A stretch of DNA of 64,000 bases, taken from Osedax fenrisi (Eukaryota > Annelida > Polychaeta > Sabellida > Siboglinidae). Shown piece after piece: positions 35,909 through 49,107 of the stretch (the first letter of the stretch is position 1; every line of letters starts with the position of its first letter). The stretch lies in NCBI GenBank assembly GCA_964019155.1, contig OZ025242.1, positions 24,714,546 to 24,778,545 on the forward strand, read 5' to 3'. The position numbers and the translations under genes were made by a program. A model generated the notes under the pieces. It had not been told where the DNA came from, did no database searches, and worked only from the letters and a program-made list of their open reading frames with translations.

Positions 35909-38241
35909 ATGCCAGTCTAATAATATTCAAAATAAATAAATAAACTGCGTAACATTAGAAATATACATGAAATTAATAAAGTTGACTAATAAATTAATTA
36001 TTAATTACATAATATAAAATATATCATCATCATCATCATTCTAATATAAACCATAACTTTGTAATATACAATACTTAAAGTGCAATCTAACCGTGGTAAA
36101 TGAAATTAATACGTTTTATTACTATTTCTAGTATTTTTAGTAATATTAATAACATTATTATTATTGAACTTTTACTTAAAGGGGTTACGCTTGTTTTGAA
36201 AATGTTTGAAAATTCATGTAAAATGTAAAAAGATAGGGATTTTTATATTTTTTTAATTGTCAATAAATTTAAAAATTATTATGATATTATAATTCTGTAA
36301 TATGCATATTGAAGGGAGGACTGCTGTGTATAGTTTAATAGAGCATAATGAAAAAATATTATATATTTTTGGAAATACAACTTATCTGATAATAGTAAAA
36401 ATGTAGTTTACATTTTATTTTTTTTAAATTATATTTTATATCTATTCAGTAAATAAACACAATATATTGAAATATATAACACAATAATAACTAATATATT
36501 CTGAAAATGTCATCAATATTTGAGAATTATTTACATAGTTATTGAATTTTTTAAGAATAAAATTATTCTAAAATAATTATTCTGAATAAATCAAGTTTGA
36601 AAATTATATATATTTTTTATTAAAATATAGAGCATATTTGAATAAAAAGAGTATAGTATATGTGTTTGTATGTTCATTATACAAATATTATATGTATATG
36701 ATGTATGTATATGTATATTATACATAGTTATGATAATAATCCACAATATGATATGTATATTATATGTATTTTATAGAAATCAAAAATGTATATGCATATT
36801 ATAGTAATCCACAATATGATATATATATATATATATAATTATCATAGTATTCAAAATATTATATTAGAAAATAAAATAATAATTCTGTAAAATAACTTTA
36901 TATAAACGTATTTTTGCAGTATTTTTAGAGATTATTTCTTATCATTATTTATTCTCAAAAATAGGTTGTGTTATGAAAACTTTATTTTTATATTTGATCA
37001 ATCGTTTTGAGCTCTAATATTTTAATGTGAGTATATTAACATCTCAAATATTACATATATGCAATATATTTTATTGTTTTTTCCAAAACGCTCGTATGCC
37101 CTTAAGAAAATATATAAGTGATAAAAATTTATAAAAATGTTAAACATTTTCTAATGATAACAATGAACATTACCTATTATAGCATTACTATTAGAAATAG
37201 GAAATAAGACAATAAATAATATACATATTTATATTTGAAGTTAAAAATAAGCAAAAATAAAATATAATGAATAAACTACATTGTTAAATAGATAGAAAAA
37301 GGTTTATAATGTTATTTATTCAGTTTTCTATTCAAAGTTATTTTATGTAGTGTATATAACAGTATACATTTAGTGAATATTGATCTAGTATTAAATATCA
37401 CTATGCTAATTTATTAAGGGATGTGATATACCTATATTTTTTACATGTACAAGAATAGAAAGGATTTGTTTTCAAACAATGATTAGACTATTATATTTTA
37501 TAATACGTTTTTATTAATATTTTTCTTATTTAATGGATTTTTCTACAAGTTATACACATATATTAAGAAATGAAAAACTTATTTTATAAATTAATATTAT
37601 AAATAAAAATGTATGATATAATGATATGTAATAATAATTAAAGATACAATTATTCATTATTCATTATATAATTTATATATTTATATGAACACAAATAGAA
37701 ATATTTATTTTGAAGAAATCAAGTTTTACTTAATTGTTTACTTATCTTATTGTATAAATAAATAATTTCCTGAAATAATGTATATATATATATAATATAT
37801 CAAGTATATGTTAAAATAAAAATGTCAAATATACATCATTATATTTATAGAAACTAAAATATATTTCATGAGTATAAATAATAAATGATAATACATATAA
37901 AAAAAATTAAAATATATATATATTTATATATATTAAAAATGAAATCAAAATTTATTAATATATTTTTTAAAATATTTTAATTTATAGTTTTAATGGCATT
38001 TTAAAATGCTTTACTTATGAGTTCTATTTCATATAAAAGTGTTATTTTAATAATTATAAACATAATTTAAAAATAATATTTCAAATTTTATTAAAAATTT
38101 AATTATTTTTAAATTAGAAAATTATTATTATTTGTGATGTTATGGTGTATCGCGTTCCCCTATTGCTATTACTCACACTACAACTACTACCCTCAATATC
38201 ATTATCACTATCTCTATTGCTATAACATATAGTGATAGTAC
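35581..38241. other. Intron E26-E27, AT-rich part
   Basis: About 2.6 kb, extremely AT-rich with a TA run at 35864-35905. No element identified. Confidence 0.6.
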
Positions 38242-38395
38242 AGTGTTGTTATCTAGCGCCTCACCCTTATCGTTGATAGCCAAGCCGGAACATTTGACAT
38301 TGGTTTCATTGTAAATTATCTGCATGTTATTGCCGTCAAGGTCATATCTTCTGATCTCAGTGAGCTCAGTAACGGTGACGAAGACGTATATATAT
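38242..38395 (-). CDS. E26: LRP-like protein, propeller P4
   Basis: 154 nt reading YIYVFVTVTELTEIRRYDLD and CSGLAINDKG. Acceptor CCTAG, donor AACACT|GTACTA selected because E27 begins in phase 0; a better-looking donor (AAGG|GTGAGG) 23 bases upstream would break the frame. Confidence 0.78.
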
Positions 38396-38773
38396 CTAGG
38401 TAAGTAAAGGTCGTACAGAGGTTAAATACGACGAGGGTAGAGGGGTGATTTATTACATTAGTTGATGGTGTGGGTTGAGATGAATATGTATTCAAATTAG
38501 GTTGATTCTGTAAGGAATTGCGATAAATTCTCTTAATAAATATCTAAATAATTAAATAATTATATAACTAATTAACTAATTAATTAAATAATAAAATAAC
38601 TAAATAATTAAATAATAAAATAACTAAATAATAAAATAATTAAAAAAACTCAATAATCAAATAACTTATTAACTAAATAATTAAATAACTTATCAACTAA
38701 ACATTATTACGATACTTTCACATATGATAGTTCACCACTGAAGGTGATGTACGCTACGTCGACCTTGACTAAC

Positions 38774-38945
38774 CCTTGTAGAGGTCGTAGCAGGATCGAG
38801 TTCACGGAGGTGATGTTCTCCACCAAGGTCGCGTGATAATTACCGGTCAAGTCGGTGATCTTGATTCTACTATTAGTGTGATCTACGTAAACGAGGGAGG
38901 CAGATCCGGGCAGGTAGTCCATCGAAGGGCTGGTGACTTTCTCTT
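38774..38945 (-). CDS. E25: LRP-like protein, propeller P4
   Basis: 172 nt reading MDYLPGSASLVYVDHTNSRI and TSVNSILLRPLQG. YVDH variant of YWTD. Acceptor TACCAG, donor AAGG|GTTAGT chosen by phase; the frame stays open about 22 codons further. Confidence 0.87.
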
Positions 38946-39333
38946 CTGGTAGGGGTGGACCGGGGGGGTGGGGGCGATATAGTATGATGTATGAATGATA
39001 TGAGTCATAAATATACACTAAATATTTGTTGTAAATATATGGTATATATATAATAAATAATATTTAGTAAAACATAAATTTAATATATAATATCATTAGA
39101 ACAGTGGTCAAGTTTATAAAAGTAGTACACAATTGAAACTTATTCCCTGCTTATTTATACATAAACACATATATGTATATATATTAATTAGTTATTTTTA
39201 ATGAAAGATAATTGAAAGATTAATACAAACCACGGAATGTTTATTATTAAGAATAAAGAAATAATCGACTCGTATTTATATTTTAAATTTAACTACACGC
39301 ATTACTACTACTACTACTACTACTACTACTAAC

Positions 39334-39471
39334 TTCCTAAGTTGAACAACTGAAATCGGTGCCCGCTGATTCCGTCCAACACGACACTATTAAGGTCAGC
39401 ATGGCTGTAGTCGGCCCAGAACACTCTATTAGACAGGAAGTCGTAAGTCATCGAGTTCGGTTTCTCTCCGT
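39334..39471 (-). CDS. E24: LRP-like protein, propeller P4
   Basis: 138 nt reading MTYDFLSNRVFWADYSHADL and DGISGHRFQLFNL. Acceptor TAGCAG has a second AG three bases earlier, so one alanine codon could be added. Donor GGAA|GTTAGT opens a run of TAG repeats. Confidence 0.88.
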
Positions 39472-39808
39472 CTGCTAGTACTGAGAACATGGGGTGGAGA
39501 GGTGAGGCTCATGGAGGGGGGATGTATTCGGATAATGGGGGAACTATTACGCCGTGTGACTAATAATAATATAATAATATTATTATTAATATTAATGAAA
39601 ACAAATAATTAACTTTAATGAAGTAGTTTTATATATATATTTGATAAATAATAAGGGGAACTGAATGAGTATTATAAATATTATGGAAGTAAATAAATGA
39701 AATATCCGATTCGTAAATATATTGAGGAAATCTAAACATTAACTATAGCGGTTGTCGCATAAAATCAATAATGAAGCGATGCGAATAACTTAATAAGTAG
39801 CATTAAAC

Positions 39809-39904
39809 CTACTGGCTTCGCTATTGATGTGGATTCATTGAACTGTAATATCAAGCCCATTGCTGAGTCACTGACTAAGAAGAAGTCATCCTTCAATATG
39901 TCCT
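39809..39904 (-). CDS. E23: LRP-like protein, first blade of propeller P4
   Basis: 96 nt reading DDFFLVSDSAMGLILQFNES. Acceptor TTTCAG, donor GTAG|GTTTAA. Two bases in, phase 1 out. Confidence 0.87.
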
Positions 39905-40460
39905 CTGAAATGTAATGCAATAACAATGAAATTATAATGATAACTAAAATGTGATATCGATAACGTTGGATTATTTTATTAGCTTAGAAATTACTTCAAG
40001 ATAAATAATTTCTTTAAATAATATATATTGAACTTAACCAATTATAAGGCATTATAATATATCTATGACATATGTATCTAATTATCTCTGAGAGAAATAA
40101 TAGAATAGTCTATAGTGAGATATTTCATTTATTCAATAGAACGTTGACCAGAAAACGTTGACTAGATTAACATGCAAACGCAGATGTTACTTGCACATTT
40201 AATTAACGATATTCTAATATATTAATATGTACAATACGATAACTGTAAGCGAACTGTGCCACGATTAATAACTCGTAAAGTAACAACTGAACACTGTATG
40301 TATTTAGTACTATAAGTGAAGTATGAGGGTGACGAGAAGGATGAGATGGAATAGAAGAAAGACGAGGAGGAAGAGGTGAAAATGAAGGACGAGGGGATAG
40401 ATAGAAGGAGGGGGTAGAGAGAAGGGGGGTTGGTGGGGTAGAAAATGAGATGAAAACAAC

Positions 40461-40604
40461 CTGTCGTACAAGTGATGTTATCACCGAGCAGAGTCATGCC
40501 AGCCTCGCATTCACATCTCCTATCTGTTGCCGTCATGAAACAGAATTGAGAACAGAGGCCGTTCTTAGCCCAGCAGACGTGGGAGTGACTATCCATATAG
40601 GTAT
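40461..40604 (-). CDS. E22: EGF-like module 3
   Basis: 144 nt with six cysteines (VCWAKNGLCSQFC, RCECEAG, ITC). Acceptor ACTACAG abuts a TAG trinucleotide run; donor ACAG|GTTGTT. Phase 1-1. Confidence 0.91.
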
Positions 40605-40613
40605 CTGTAGTAA

Positions 40614-40662
<49 letters not shown>

Positions 40663-42499
40663 TGGGTAGTTCTTGTTGTTGATAAGTATTGAAAAGTAAG
40701 GTATGTCACTATTTGTATTGTATTGTATACTACTATTTCTCGAGCATTCAAATTGTACACATTATTTATAATTGTTGTATCATGTATATTATATATATAT
40801 AGCATATATATATCTATTATAGTTAAATATAAAAATACATTATATATATATATATATATGTAATGATGTGTGTATTTATTATTATCGATTTATTATTATT
40901 AGTGAAGCTAAAGGGTCATAGATCGGGAACGCCCCTTTATTTCTAGGAATACTTCCTTTACCATTCGACCCTCGACGGATAAATAACCATTGTACATAAT
41001 TTAATTTGATTGATTTTCTCTAGAATTCTAATTAAATTCGTAAGATCAACTCGAGCGAATATTTCATAATACATTTCTCAGCTATTACGTAGTATTAAAG
41101 TTAGGATATGTTCTGCTTCCCAATAGTATTAGATATTTATAATATACAGTTTAATTATTTCACGGTATATAGCATTATGAACGGCGATAGTTATACTTAG
41201 ATCTACGCATGCATAAATATGTCCTGCATTATATAATTAAGAGTTGAAAAATAATCTATACCAGTAAAAAATATAGTTTTCGCAGCCAGAAATATCGACT
41301 AAAAAGTTACTCTAATAACGGGATACAGAAATGATTTAATCTCCTTCGTATCTCATTATTCGTAGTTCACTTCGATAACGTATACATATTATAGTTACTC
41401 GTGTACACTATATACCGTAGACTAGATATGGGGTCACCCTATCCAGAGAGACCGTCTCACCACTCGACTAATAGATAACACAGAAAGGGGAGGGGCTAAT
41501 AACGGGTGAGGAGGCGTGGCTAAGAATCGGTGTCAGGTAGCTACGAGGCTAAGGTGAGGGGCTAACCACGGGTGAGGGTGCGTGGCTAAAGGTGAGGGGC
41601 TAATCACGCGTGAGGGGGGGTGTGGCTAACCGTCGGTGTCGGGTTGATTGCGCTGATACACGGCGACTATGTCGAGAGCCCGCCGATTAGGGGCATCGCC
41701 GTCCGGATGGGGCAGTCCTCCGACCAGAAGTTCCTTCGCCTCGTCGATTACGTACATGTGCAGCGAGGCGTTGTCCGTGAATACTAGGAAATCCTGTACC
41801 GCGGGGCGATATCGTTATACTAGTTTTAAGTAAGGGGATGGATACGAGAGGGTTGCGGAAATAGTAGCACATTTTTTAATTTAATTTTTTTTCTATTAAA
41901 GAAATATTATATTTAGTATTAGTCTATCAATATTCCGAAAATTAGAACCTAAAACGATCTATAAATCATTAAAATCAATGTTTTAGTACACCACCTTTTT
42001 AAAAATAAAATATGGATGATACAATATTATTGAAAAATACAGAAGAAACAGAAAAAATATGTTTATATAATTTATTTTTTAATAATTATAATTAAATATT
42101 TAAAATATATTAAAATGGCAATATTATCTACTATTATTGTGCATTTTGAAGTAACAGGTTAAATAAAATAATACAAGAATTTAATTCGCTGTTTGAATGC
42201 AATGTCAATAGTGTCCATTTCTATTTTGCATATTTAAAAAAAAACGACTTATTTTATCATTTCAATATTCATATTAAAAGTATATAAGTAATAACATAAT
42301 TTAAGATAATATATAGGTATATAATAATAACATTCATAAATGTATAATAATTTAATTATATTATCAAATTTATTTATATATTGAATTTATGTTCACATAT
42401 AAACATATAAATACATAAGAAATATAAATTATTGGAGTTTATTTTTAAACTTGATTTGATAAAAATAATTTTTTTTACGTTTTTATCTTTTTTTAAAAC
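40605..42499. other. Introns around E21
   Basis: TAG run 40608-40662 next to the E22 acceptor. 41464-41630 holds GTGGCTAA repeats related to the E21 donor. 41794-42499 is plain AT-rich. Confidence 0.6.
41631..41793 (-). CDS. E21: LRP-like protein, last exon of propeller P3 (163 nt)
   Basis: Reads DFLVFTDNASLHMYVIDEAK and ends QPDTD before EGF3. Acceptor GTACAG, donor GACG|GTTAGC. Length and phases equal E14 and E46. The exon end and donor have a decayed copy about 110 bp into the intron. Confidence 0.9.
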
Positions 42500-43276
42500 T
42501 GATTCACTATAACAGATGTAGACTATGCAGATGATATTGCAATCACCACCAATAACGTAAAAGAAGCCAATATCTTACTAAATAGTCTAGAAAAAACTGC
42601 AAAAGAAATCGGACTTCACATTAATGTCGCTAAAACAGAATACATGGCATACAACCAGAATTCAACAGATATGATTAAAACCCAGAATGTAGAAAATATC
42701 AAGAAAACCCAAGACTTTAAATACCTTGGTAGTTTTATAGCATCCACAGAGCATGATATAAATGTCAGAATAGGAAAAGCCTGGGCCGCACTAAACCAAA
42801 TGAACAACATATGGAATTCAAAGTTAACTAAAAATCTGAAAAGAAACTTCTTTAGAGCAACGGTAGAATCTGTTTTTGTATATGGAGCAATTACATGGAC
42901 TTTAACAACAAAATTGGAAAAAAAAATCGACGGAGCCTACACTCGCATGCTACGGGCCGCTCTGAACGTATCATGGAAAGAACATCTTACCAACAAAGAA
43001 CTCTATGGCAAAACTCCAAAAGTAACTTCTTCGATCCGTGAACAAAGACTTAGATTCACAGGACATTGTTGGAGGAGCAAAAAAGAGCTGATTTGTAACG
43101 TTCTTCTCTGGTTACCTAAACATGGTAAACGCTCCCATGGACGTCCAGCAAAAACTTTTGTAGATCAACTCGTCGACGATACCGAATGTAATGTAGACGA
43201 ACTGATGAATGCGATGAATGATAGAGATGAATGGAAGTTACGTGTTAATGAATGCCGAGCAAGCTCGACCTGGTAA
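42500..43276 (+). mobile_element. LINE 3' part with RT YADD motif, plus strand
   Basis: An open frame starts with VDYADDIAITTNNVKEANIL (the RT catalytic YADD box) and runs on through FKYLGSFIASTEHDI, VESVFVYGAITWTL and NVSWKEHLTN to RASSTW and a TAA at 43274. This is the palm-thumb and C-terminus of a non-LTR RT; exact clade not determined. 5'-truncated, no frameshift. It lies in the E20-E21 intron, antisense to the host gene. Confidence 0.9.
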
Positions 43277-43549
43277 GGTAAGTATTATAAATAGATGGTC
43301 AGAAAGATATTACAGTATAAGAAACATTCTATTATATAAAATACAGTTTACTGAATTCAAAAATATTAATTAATTATTGATTTTACAAAATCTATTTTTT
43401 AAGTTAGGTTATAAATAAATTTCCTAGTATTAACTACAAGAATGTAGGTAAAACTCAACACAACACTGAGATATACTACTACTACTACTACTACGATAAA
43501 GAACTAAAAGCTATATATTAGAGCGATGGTGGTGGCTAGGGGGCGACAC

Positions 43550-43658
43550 CTGTATTATTGCGACGCCGTAGATGTTCCTCGTTTCGTTGATGTTGATCTT
43601 GTGGTTACGGTCTAGCGTCATCACGGTACTAGTATCCGTATTCACCACCAGGTAGAGC
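43550..43658 (-). CDS. E20: LRP-like protein, propeller P3
   Basis: 109 nt reading LYLVVNTDTSTVMTLDRNH and ending IYGVAIIQ. Acceptor ACGCAG, donor CAG|GTGTCG. One base in, phase 0 out. Confidence 0.88.
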
Positions 43659-43941
43659 CTGCGTGTGTGTGTGTGTGATGTAATAGGCACGCGCGGTTAA
43701 CGCTTGAATTACGCTATCTGAAACTGTGATTACGCTACACACGTTGTATATGTCCACTTATAGATTTGCATATAACAGATATATATTTATATATATATAT
43801 ATATGCATATATATATATATATATGATGGCGTAAATAGAAGCATAGAAATAACTCTATTTCGTATGTCGGCATATGTCCGGTGTGAAGCAACCAGCCTTA
43901 TTCGATATAGTTACGTTATATGGTTAGGTGTGTGTGTCGTG

Positions 43942-44569
43942 TTAAGGGTGCAAGCGCTGGTTAAAATATGCATAATATTTTTATTTTTTTATTTTTTTTT
44001 ATTACGTATTATCCATGTTCAGTATCTTATTTATCACATTGTAAAATATTTTAAATTATAGTGGAGTATTTCTATCAATATAAAGTGTTTTACGAGATCA
44101 ATCGAATTAAAAATCATATGAAATTGACAAGACTATTTATTTAAAAAAAACTTTTAATGTAATTTTCTCTAGTTTTACTTTTTGCACTTTGTAAGCATAC
44201 GTAAAAGCTTACTAATTATTTGATTATTAATATTATTATCTACAATTTTAACTGTATATAAATAACGTGTAATACTATATTAATATTGACAAGATATTGT
44301 ATTATAATTTATATTTTTAAAATAAATTATAATAAACTTCAAATTTTATAATAAAAAAATATAAAATATATTTCAACTATTTTAAACTATTTTTTTACAT
44401 AATTTTAAATAAATCATATTTATAAAAAGTCAATACTTTTATGCAGTAGAATAATATCTATTAAATAAAAGAAAAATTACTACATTATCTTTATTAGTTT
44501 AGTATCCTTAGCATTTTAGCTAGAGCTATAATTAACATGGTAAGCCCGAACCCGCGCTTTCACCCTTAA
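43942..44569. mobile_element. TTAA-flanked MITE, copy 1 (piggyBac-like)
   Basis: A 620-bp AT-rich element with TTAA at both ends and inverted ends GGGTGCAAGCGC and GCGCTTTCACCC. TTAA target duplication is typical of piggyBac. No coding capacity seen. It sits between E19 and E20. Confidence 0.85.
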
Positions 44570-44716
44570 TGATAACTCACACTGGGTTGAAGGTCAGTGA
44601 AATCAACGTTTCACATTCATTAAACGCACCACTATCATTGCAATGTTAAACGATGCATATCACACGTCGAATACGACGCGATTGAGAACTGTTAGACTCG
44701 GCGCGCTGACACAAAC

Positions 44717-44881
44717 TTATCGGTACGGATATCTTTAGTGATGCCGGTGATACCGAAGCTAGCGGCGGTGGTGTTCTGTGCTCGCGTCGCCTTCACCTCG
44801 TACGCCAGTTTCTTAGCGAAATCATCGCCCGCGTACATCAGCGATATCGTCTCGGCGTCGGATTCACTCCAGTAAACGCGC
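44717..44881 (-). CDS. E19: LRP-like protein, propeller P3
   Basis: 165 nt reading RVYWSESDAETISLMYAGDD and GITGITKDIRTDK. YWSE variant of YWTD. Acceptor TTGACAG, donor ATAA|GTTTGT. Confidence 0.9.
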
Positions 44882-45232
44882 CTGTCAATCAAAGCGGTTG
44901 TTATTGTCGGCTATATTAATTATGTTAGTGCCTCATTAGTCGTACTACTAGCTCCGTGTGTTGGTAAGCTATTGCGACGTGTCAATTATACTTACGCGGT
45001 TTATTATCGATATTGACGCGCTGTAATTATAACGAGTTTTTGATTTTATATTAATAATTATTGATTATTACATTAATGTTAACTCGATATTATTCTATAA
45101 TTATAATTATAAATTTCATACAATCCGTATCATATAGCGAACATACAAGCACATTATCGATGTAGAGTAAGGCTTCATCGCTAACAACTAGAACTAAGGT
45201 ACACATTAAGAGACAGGTAGATGATGGGGTAC

Positions 45233-45383
45233 CTGACGCTGTAGTCCCAGAAGATAGCGAGGGGATTCACGAGTGACCCGATGATTTCTTTACGGTAGTC
45301 GTTCACCAGATTCTGTACCCAGATAGACCCTCTAGTCGCGTCAGTCCAATACAGATTCTGAGACATCCAGTCTAGAGTCATGC
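45233..45383 (-). CDS. E18: LRP-like protein, propeller P3, true YWTD blade
   Basis: 151 nt reading MTLDWMSQNLYWTDATRGSI and LVNPLAIF. Acceptor GTGTAG, donor TCAG|GTACCC. Same length, phases and sequence type as E51 of P7 (VYWTDAT). Confidence 0.92.
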
Positions 45384-45640
45384 CTACACCGATGATGTTA
45401 TGTATTAGATAAATATTATATATTTATTTATATATATATATATAGAATTTTTTTTGTTAAATTAATAATTTTTAATAAATAATTTTATATACACTTATTA
45501 TAAGAAAATATTGGCGTTGTAGTCTATTTAAAAAAATACTAATTCAATATATATATAAAACGAATTTGAAATGTTCTATCTGTAGTGAATAATTATGTAT
45601 GTAATTAATCTGTATGCAAATTAACGAGAGCACTAAATAT

Positions 45641-46538
45641 TTAGTTATTTGTATTTTGGTGGGATCCTTTCATCACATCCAAGTGATTAGATTAAGTTTT
45701 CACTTTATAACCATATGGCTATGTCCTTATAACCTAATTTCCCTTTAAAGTTGCTTTCGAGTGAAGGCTGCAAGCTGACGTTGGGAATTACCCTGTTAAT
45801 TCTAGCTCTAGCTAAATTGTGTAGGATACAAAACTAATAAAGATAATGAAGTAATTTTTTTTTATTCAATAGATATTATCCGATTATATAATTATTGATA
45901 TTTTATAAATATAATTTATTTAAAATTATGTAAAAAAATAGTTTAAAATAGTTAAAATATTTTTAATATAAATGCGTAAGTTTATCATAATTTATTTTAA
46001 TAATATAAAGGATAATACAATTTCTTTCATAATATATACAGTATTATATGTTATTCATATACAGTACAAATTTCAGATACAAATATTAAAAATCAAAGAA
46101 GTAGTAGGTATTTACTAATGGTATTTAATAATATGCTTAATAAGTTGAAAAGTAAAAAATTGAGAAAATTACATTCAAAGTTTTTTTAAATAAATAATTA
46201 CAGAAAACATATATATATATAAATGTCTTGTCAATTTCATATAATTTTTAATTCGATTGATCTCGTAAAACATTTTATATTAATAGAAATACTAAAAAAT
46301 AATTAAAAATATTTTACAATATGATAAAAAAATAACAAAATTAATATTAAAAAATTAAAATATTATACATATTTTAACGCGAGCTAGCACCCTTAAGGCA
46401 TCCACGGTTTTAACGAGAGCCGATCAATTGTATAAGATTACTTCTAAATATTATTGCAACACCTTTTATTGATCATAATGATGTTTCAATCCACATCATA
46501 CAACCCATGTATCCGACAACTTAGCCACACACGGGCAG
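45641..46538 (-). mobile_element. SINE interrupted by a TTAA-flanked MITE
   Basis: SINE body at 45641-45765 resumes at 46393 and reaches a decayed tRNA head near 46538. The insertion sits at the TTAA that uninterrupted copies have in GCTCTCATGTTAAGGC. The head has lost its B box. Confidence 0.85.
45762..46396. mobile_element. TTAA-flanked MITE, copy 2, inverted and nested in a SINE
   Basis: Reverse-orientation relative of the copy at 43942-44569; the block around AGCTCTAGCTAAA and the CACCCTTAA end match clearly. The left target copy has decayed to TGAA, the right is TTAA. Confidence 0.85.
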
Positions 46539-46591
46539 TTTTCAATACTCTAAAACATAACAAAGAAGATGACTAATAACGGAGGTCTGAC

Positions 46592-46766
46592 CTTGTACGC
46601 GGCCCACATTGCGGGACACCACGCGAGGATTATCGATGTAACTGAACGTGGTGACGCGGATCATGTTTATAGAGGACGTGGTATCGGTTGTCGTAGCGAT
46701 GAATATCCTCGAGCCGCGGGCGTCGTAGGCCAGCGCGGCGTACTTCTCGTGGTTTTGTTTGGATGC
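46592..46766 (-). CDS. E17: LRP-like protein, propeller P3
   Basis: 175 nt, GC-rich, reading AALAYDARGSRIFIATTTD and then INMIRVTTFSYIDNP. Acceptor ACGCAG, donor CAAG|GTCAGA. Phase 0 in, phase 1 out. Confidence 0.87.
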
Positions 46767-46942
46767 CTGCGTAGGGTAGTCGATTAGGTTAATCGTGTAG
46801 GTTAGTCAGTTAGGTTAGGTTAGTCGGTTAGGTTAGTCGATTAGGATAGGCATGTAGTTTACATTGGTCAGATATGTTAATCGTAAGTAATGTAGGTTGG
46901 TCACTTTTTTATGATTGAAGAGTCACACTAATCATGCTTGTA

Positions 46943-46984
<42 letters not shown>

Positions 46985-47270
46985 TATATAAATCATGGGC
47001 TCAGTATTGATTGGCTAATATTTGTTACGTCGAATTAAGAAAAAATAAGAAAAGCATAGGGACAGCGTTTTTGTTACTTATTCGTATCGAAGTATATTAC
47101 GTATTTGTAACCAAGTGGTTATAAGTTAAAAGTTATAGCTGTGCATACAGCTATACGATTTCTCGCGGGGTCTAATTGTATCTGCTAATGCGTCGTGGAT
47201 ATAAATATATTATATGTTCGTATAGGGAAGAGTGATCTAAACGCTATGCTTGATTATTAGTTGCATCACT

Positions 47271-47515
47271 GAGGCCTATAGATGTACCGGATTGACCTAA
47301 TTAAATGAGGCCTACATATGTACCGGATTGACCTAATTAAATGAGGCCTACATATATACTGGATTGACCTAATTAAACGAGGCCTACATATGTACCGGAT
47401 TGACCTAATTAAACGAGGCCTACATATGTAACGGATTGACCTAATTAAACTAGGCCTACATATATACTGGATTGACCTAATTAAACCAAGCCTACAGATG
47501 TATCGAGTTGACATA
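47271..47515. repeat. 36-bp tandem repeat, about seven copies
   Basis: Unit GAGGCCTACATATGTACCGG plus ATTGACCTAATTAAAC. Because 36 is a multiple of three, the minus strand stays open as a 12-residue repeat (RYICRPRLIRSI). It lies in the E16-E17 intron. Confidence 0.92.
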
Positions 47516-47818
47516 ATTAACTGAGATATTACGATGAATAATAATAAGCGGGCCGTTTATAAATAAAGTAAAAGTACGGTATAAGTCCTATGTGTATTTG
47601 ATGAGTTCGTCGTAGGTACATTATAAGCGAAATACGATTACATCGAAAGTACTCGTATAAGTATGATACGAGTACACCGTAAGTACATCTTAAGATTACA
47701 ACACAGTAATCCATACTTATAAGTACAATGAGTCCACCATTCACTTAGTTATTACTACAATATAAGTACATCGTAGGCAATACATACAATATGAGAACAA
47801 TGCATTCACCATGACCTA

Positions 47819-47932
47819 GTTGTTCTGAGAACATAAAACAGCCTAGGATTATCTTAGGACGGAGATAGTACTAAGGATTGTACTAGGACAATCCTTAGTA
47901 CTATCAAGTGCCATTTATCTTCTCAGAACAAC
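47819..47932. mobile_element. Foldback element, 114 bp, nested inverted repeats
   Basis: Outer arms GTTGTTCTGAGAA and TTCTCAGAACAAC enclose an inner perfect pair GATAGTACTAAGGATTGT and ACAATCCTTAGTACTATC with a short loop. No clear target duplication. Confidence 0.75.
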
Positions 47933-48979
47933 CCGACCAGCCTCTTACAACACGATAAATCTCCGCTGCGTCAGTCAGTGATTCAAGCTAATACTCTTAG
48001 TTCCAAAAGACTATTATTAAATACAACCCTCCACTCTCTCTAAAGTCCTGTGTCACTCATAGTCTAAACGCAGGGGTCATTAACAACTTAATTAGGCACA
48101 TGATTATCACATGATTAAAGTACAGTGTAGTCTGAATAACGAGCTATAACGAGCTATAAATAGGCATTAATAATGGCGGTGTTTTAATTATGTTATCAAT
48201 TATCACGAGTCGAGAGAAGTTTCACAAATTTTGTAAAAGTGACCTCAATAATTAATGAGTAATGTAAACTGGTTAAAAGATGATTTATCAAGGTTTTTAT
48301 TGCTACCACAACACGAGAACAAAGAGATGAAAACAAGTTATAGTATTATGTACGCATTATTATTCAAGGTTGTACACAAATATGTATTTATAAGATATCA
48401 TCATATAACTACCAGTAAATCGTAATTAATAACTATATAAATTCATTAAAATAATATAATAGAAATTCATTAATGAAAATCAGATATTCATTTATCTAAT
48501 ATTATATATATATATATACTGAATAAATCAGGGAAACTTTTTTAAGCTATAAAGTAAAAACTACATATTATATATTATTAACATAATGAAATATAGTACG
48601 TTTTAATAAATAGAAACTTCTGTTAACGTAAATAACGCCTTATAAGGAAAGTGTCGATACACCACTCTATTGTTATCACACGACACAAAACATTCGCTGC
48701 AATCATAATAAGTGTTCACTACACGTGAAATGAATCATAATTCACGCATAGAACTGTATCATACTTAATACTTATAATAATAATAATCAGCTTCATAAAC
48801 GGTCGCAACATAATTAATACGGAAAATAGTCGTATACTTACAGCTTACTCATATTAATATTCTCATTTATTAAAGCTAATAATATCTAGAACACTAAAGC
48901 CTATGGCCTAACGATATCACCCGCCTAACCGAAGATGCTAAACACATTCAGCTAGATGCTAATCATCACGACTACTGAC

Positions 48980-49107
48980 CTCGTGGCAGATAGGCTTTCC
49001 GTCGGGAGAATAGTGGGCGTCCTTGATCGAGGCGCGGTCCACTTCTATTAGGCACACGCTGTTTTCGAATATGTACGCGAAGTAGGGTACACCTCGGGGG
49101 CTGTGAA
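48980..49107 (-). CDS. E16: LRP-like protein, first blade of propeller P3
   Basis: 128 nt reading GVPYFAYIFENSVCLIEVDR and ending SPDGKPICHE. Acceptor CACACAG, followed by TTCACAG; the second CAG is out of phase with EGF2. Donor GAG|GTCAGT. The acceptor region is copied tandemly in the intron upstream of it. Confidence 0.85.

Noticed and set aside
47266..47514. Minus-strand open frame with 12-residue repeats
   Set aside because: 36-bp tandem repeat; open because of its period.
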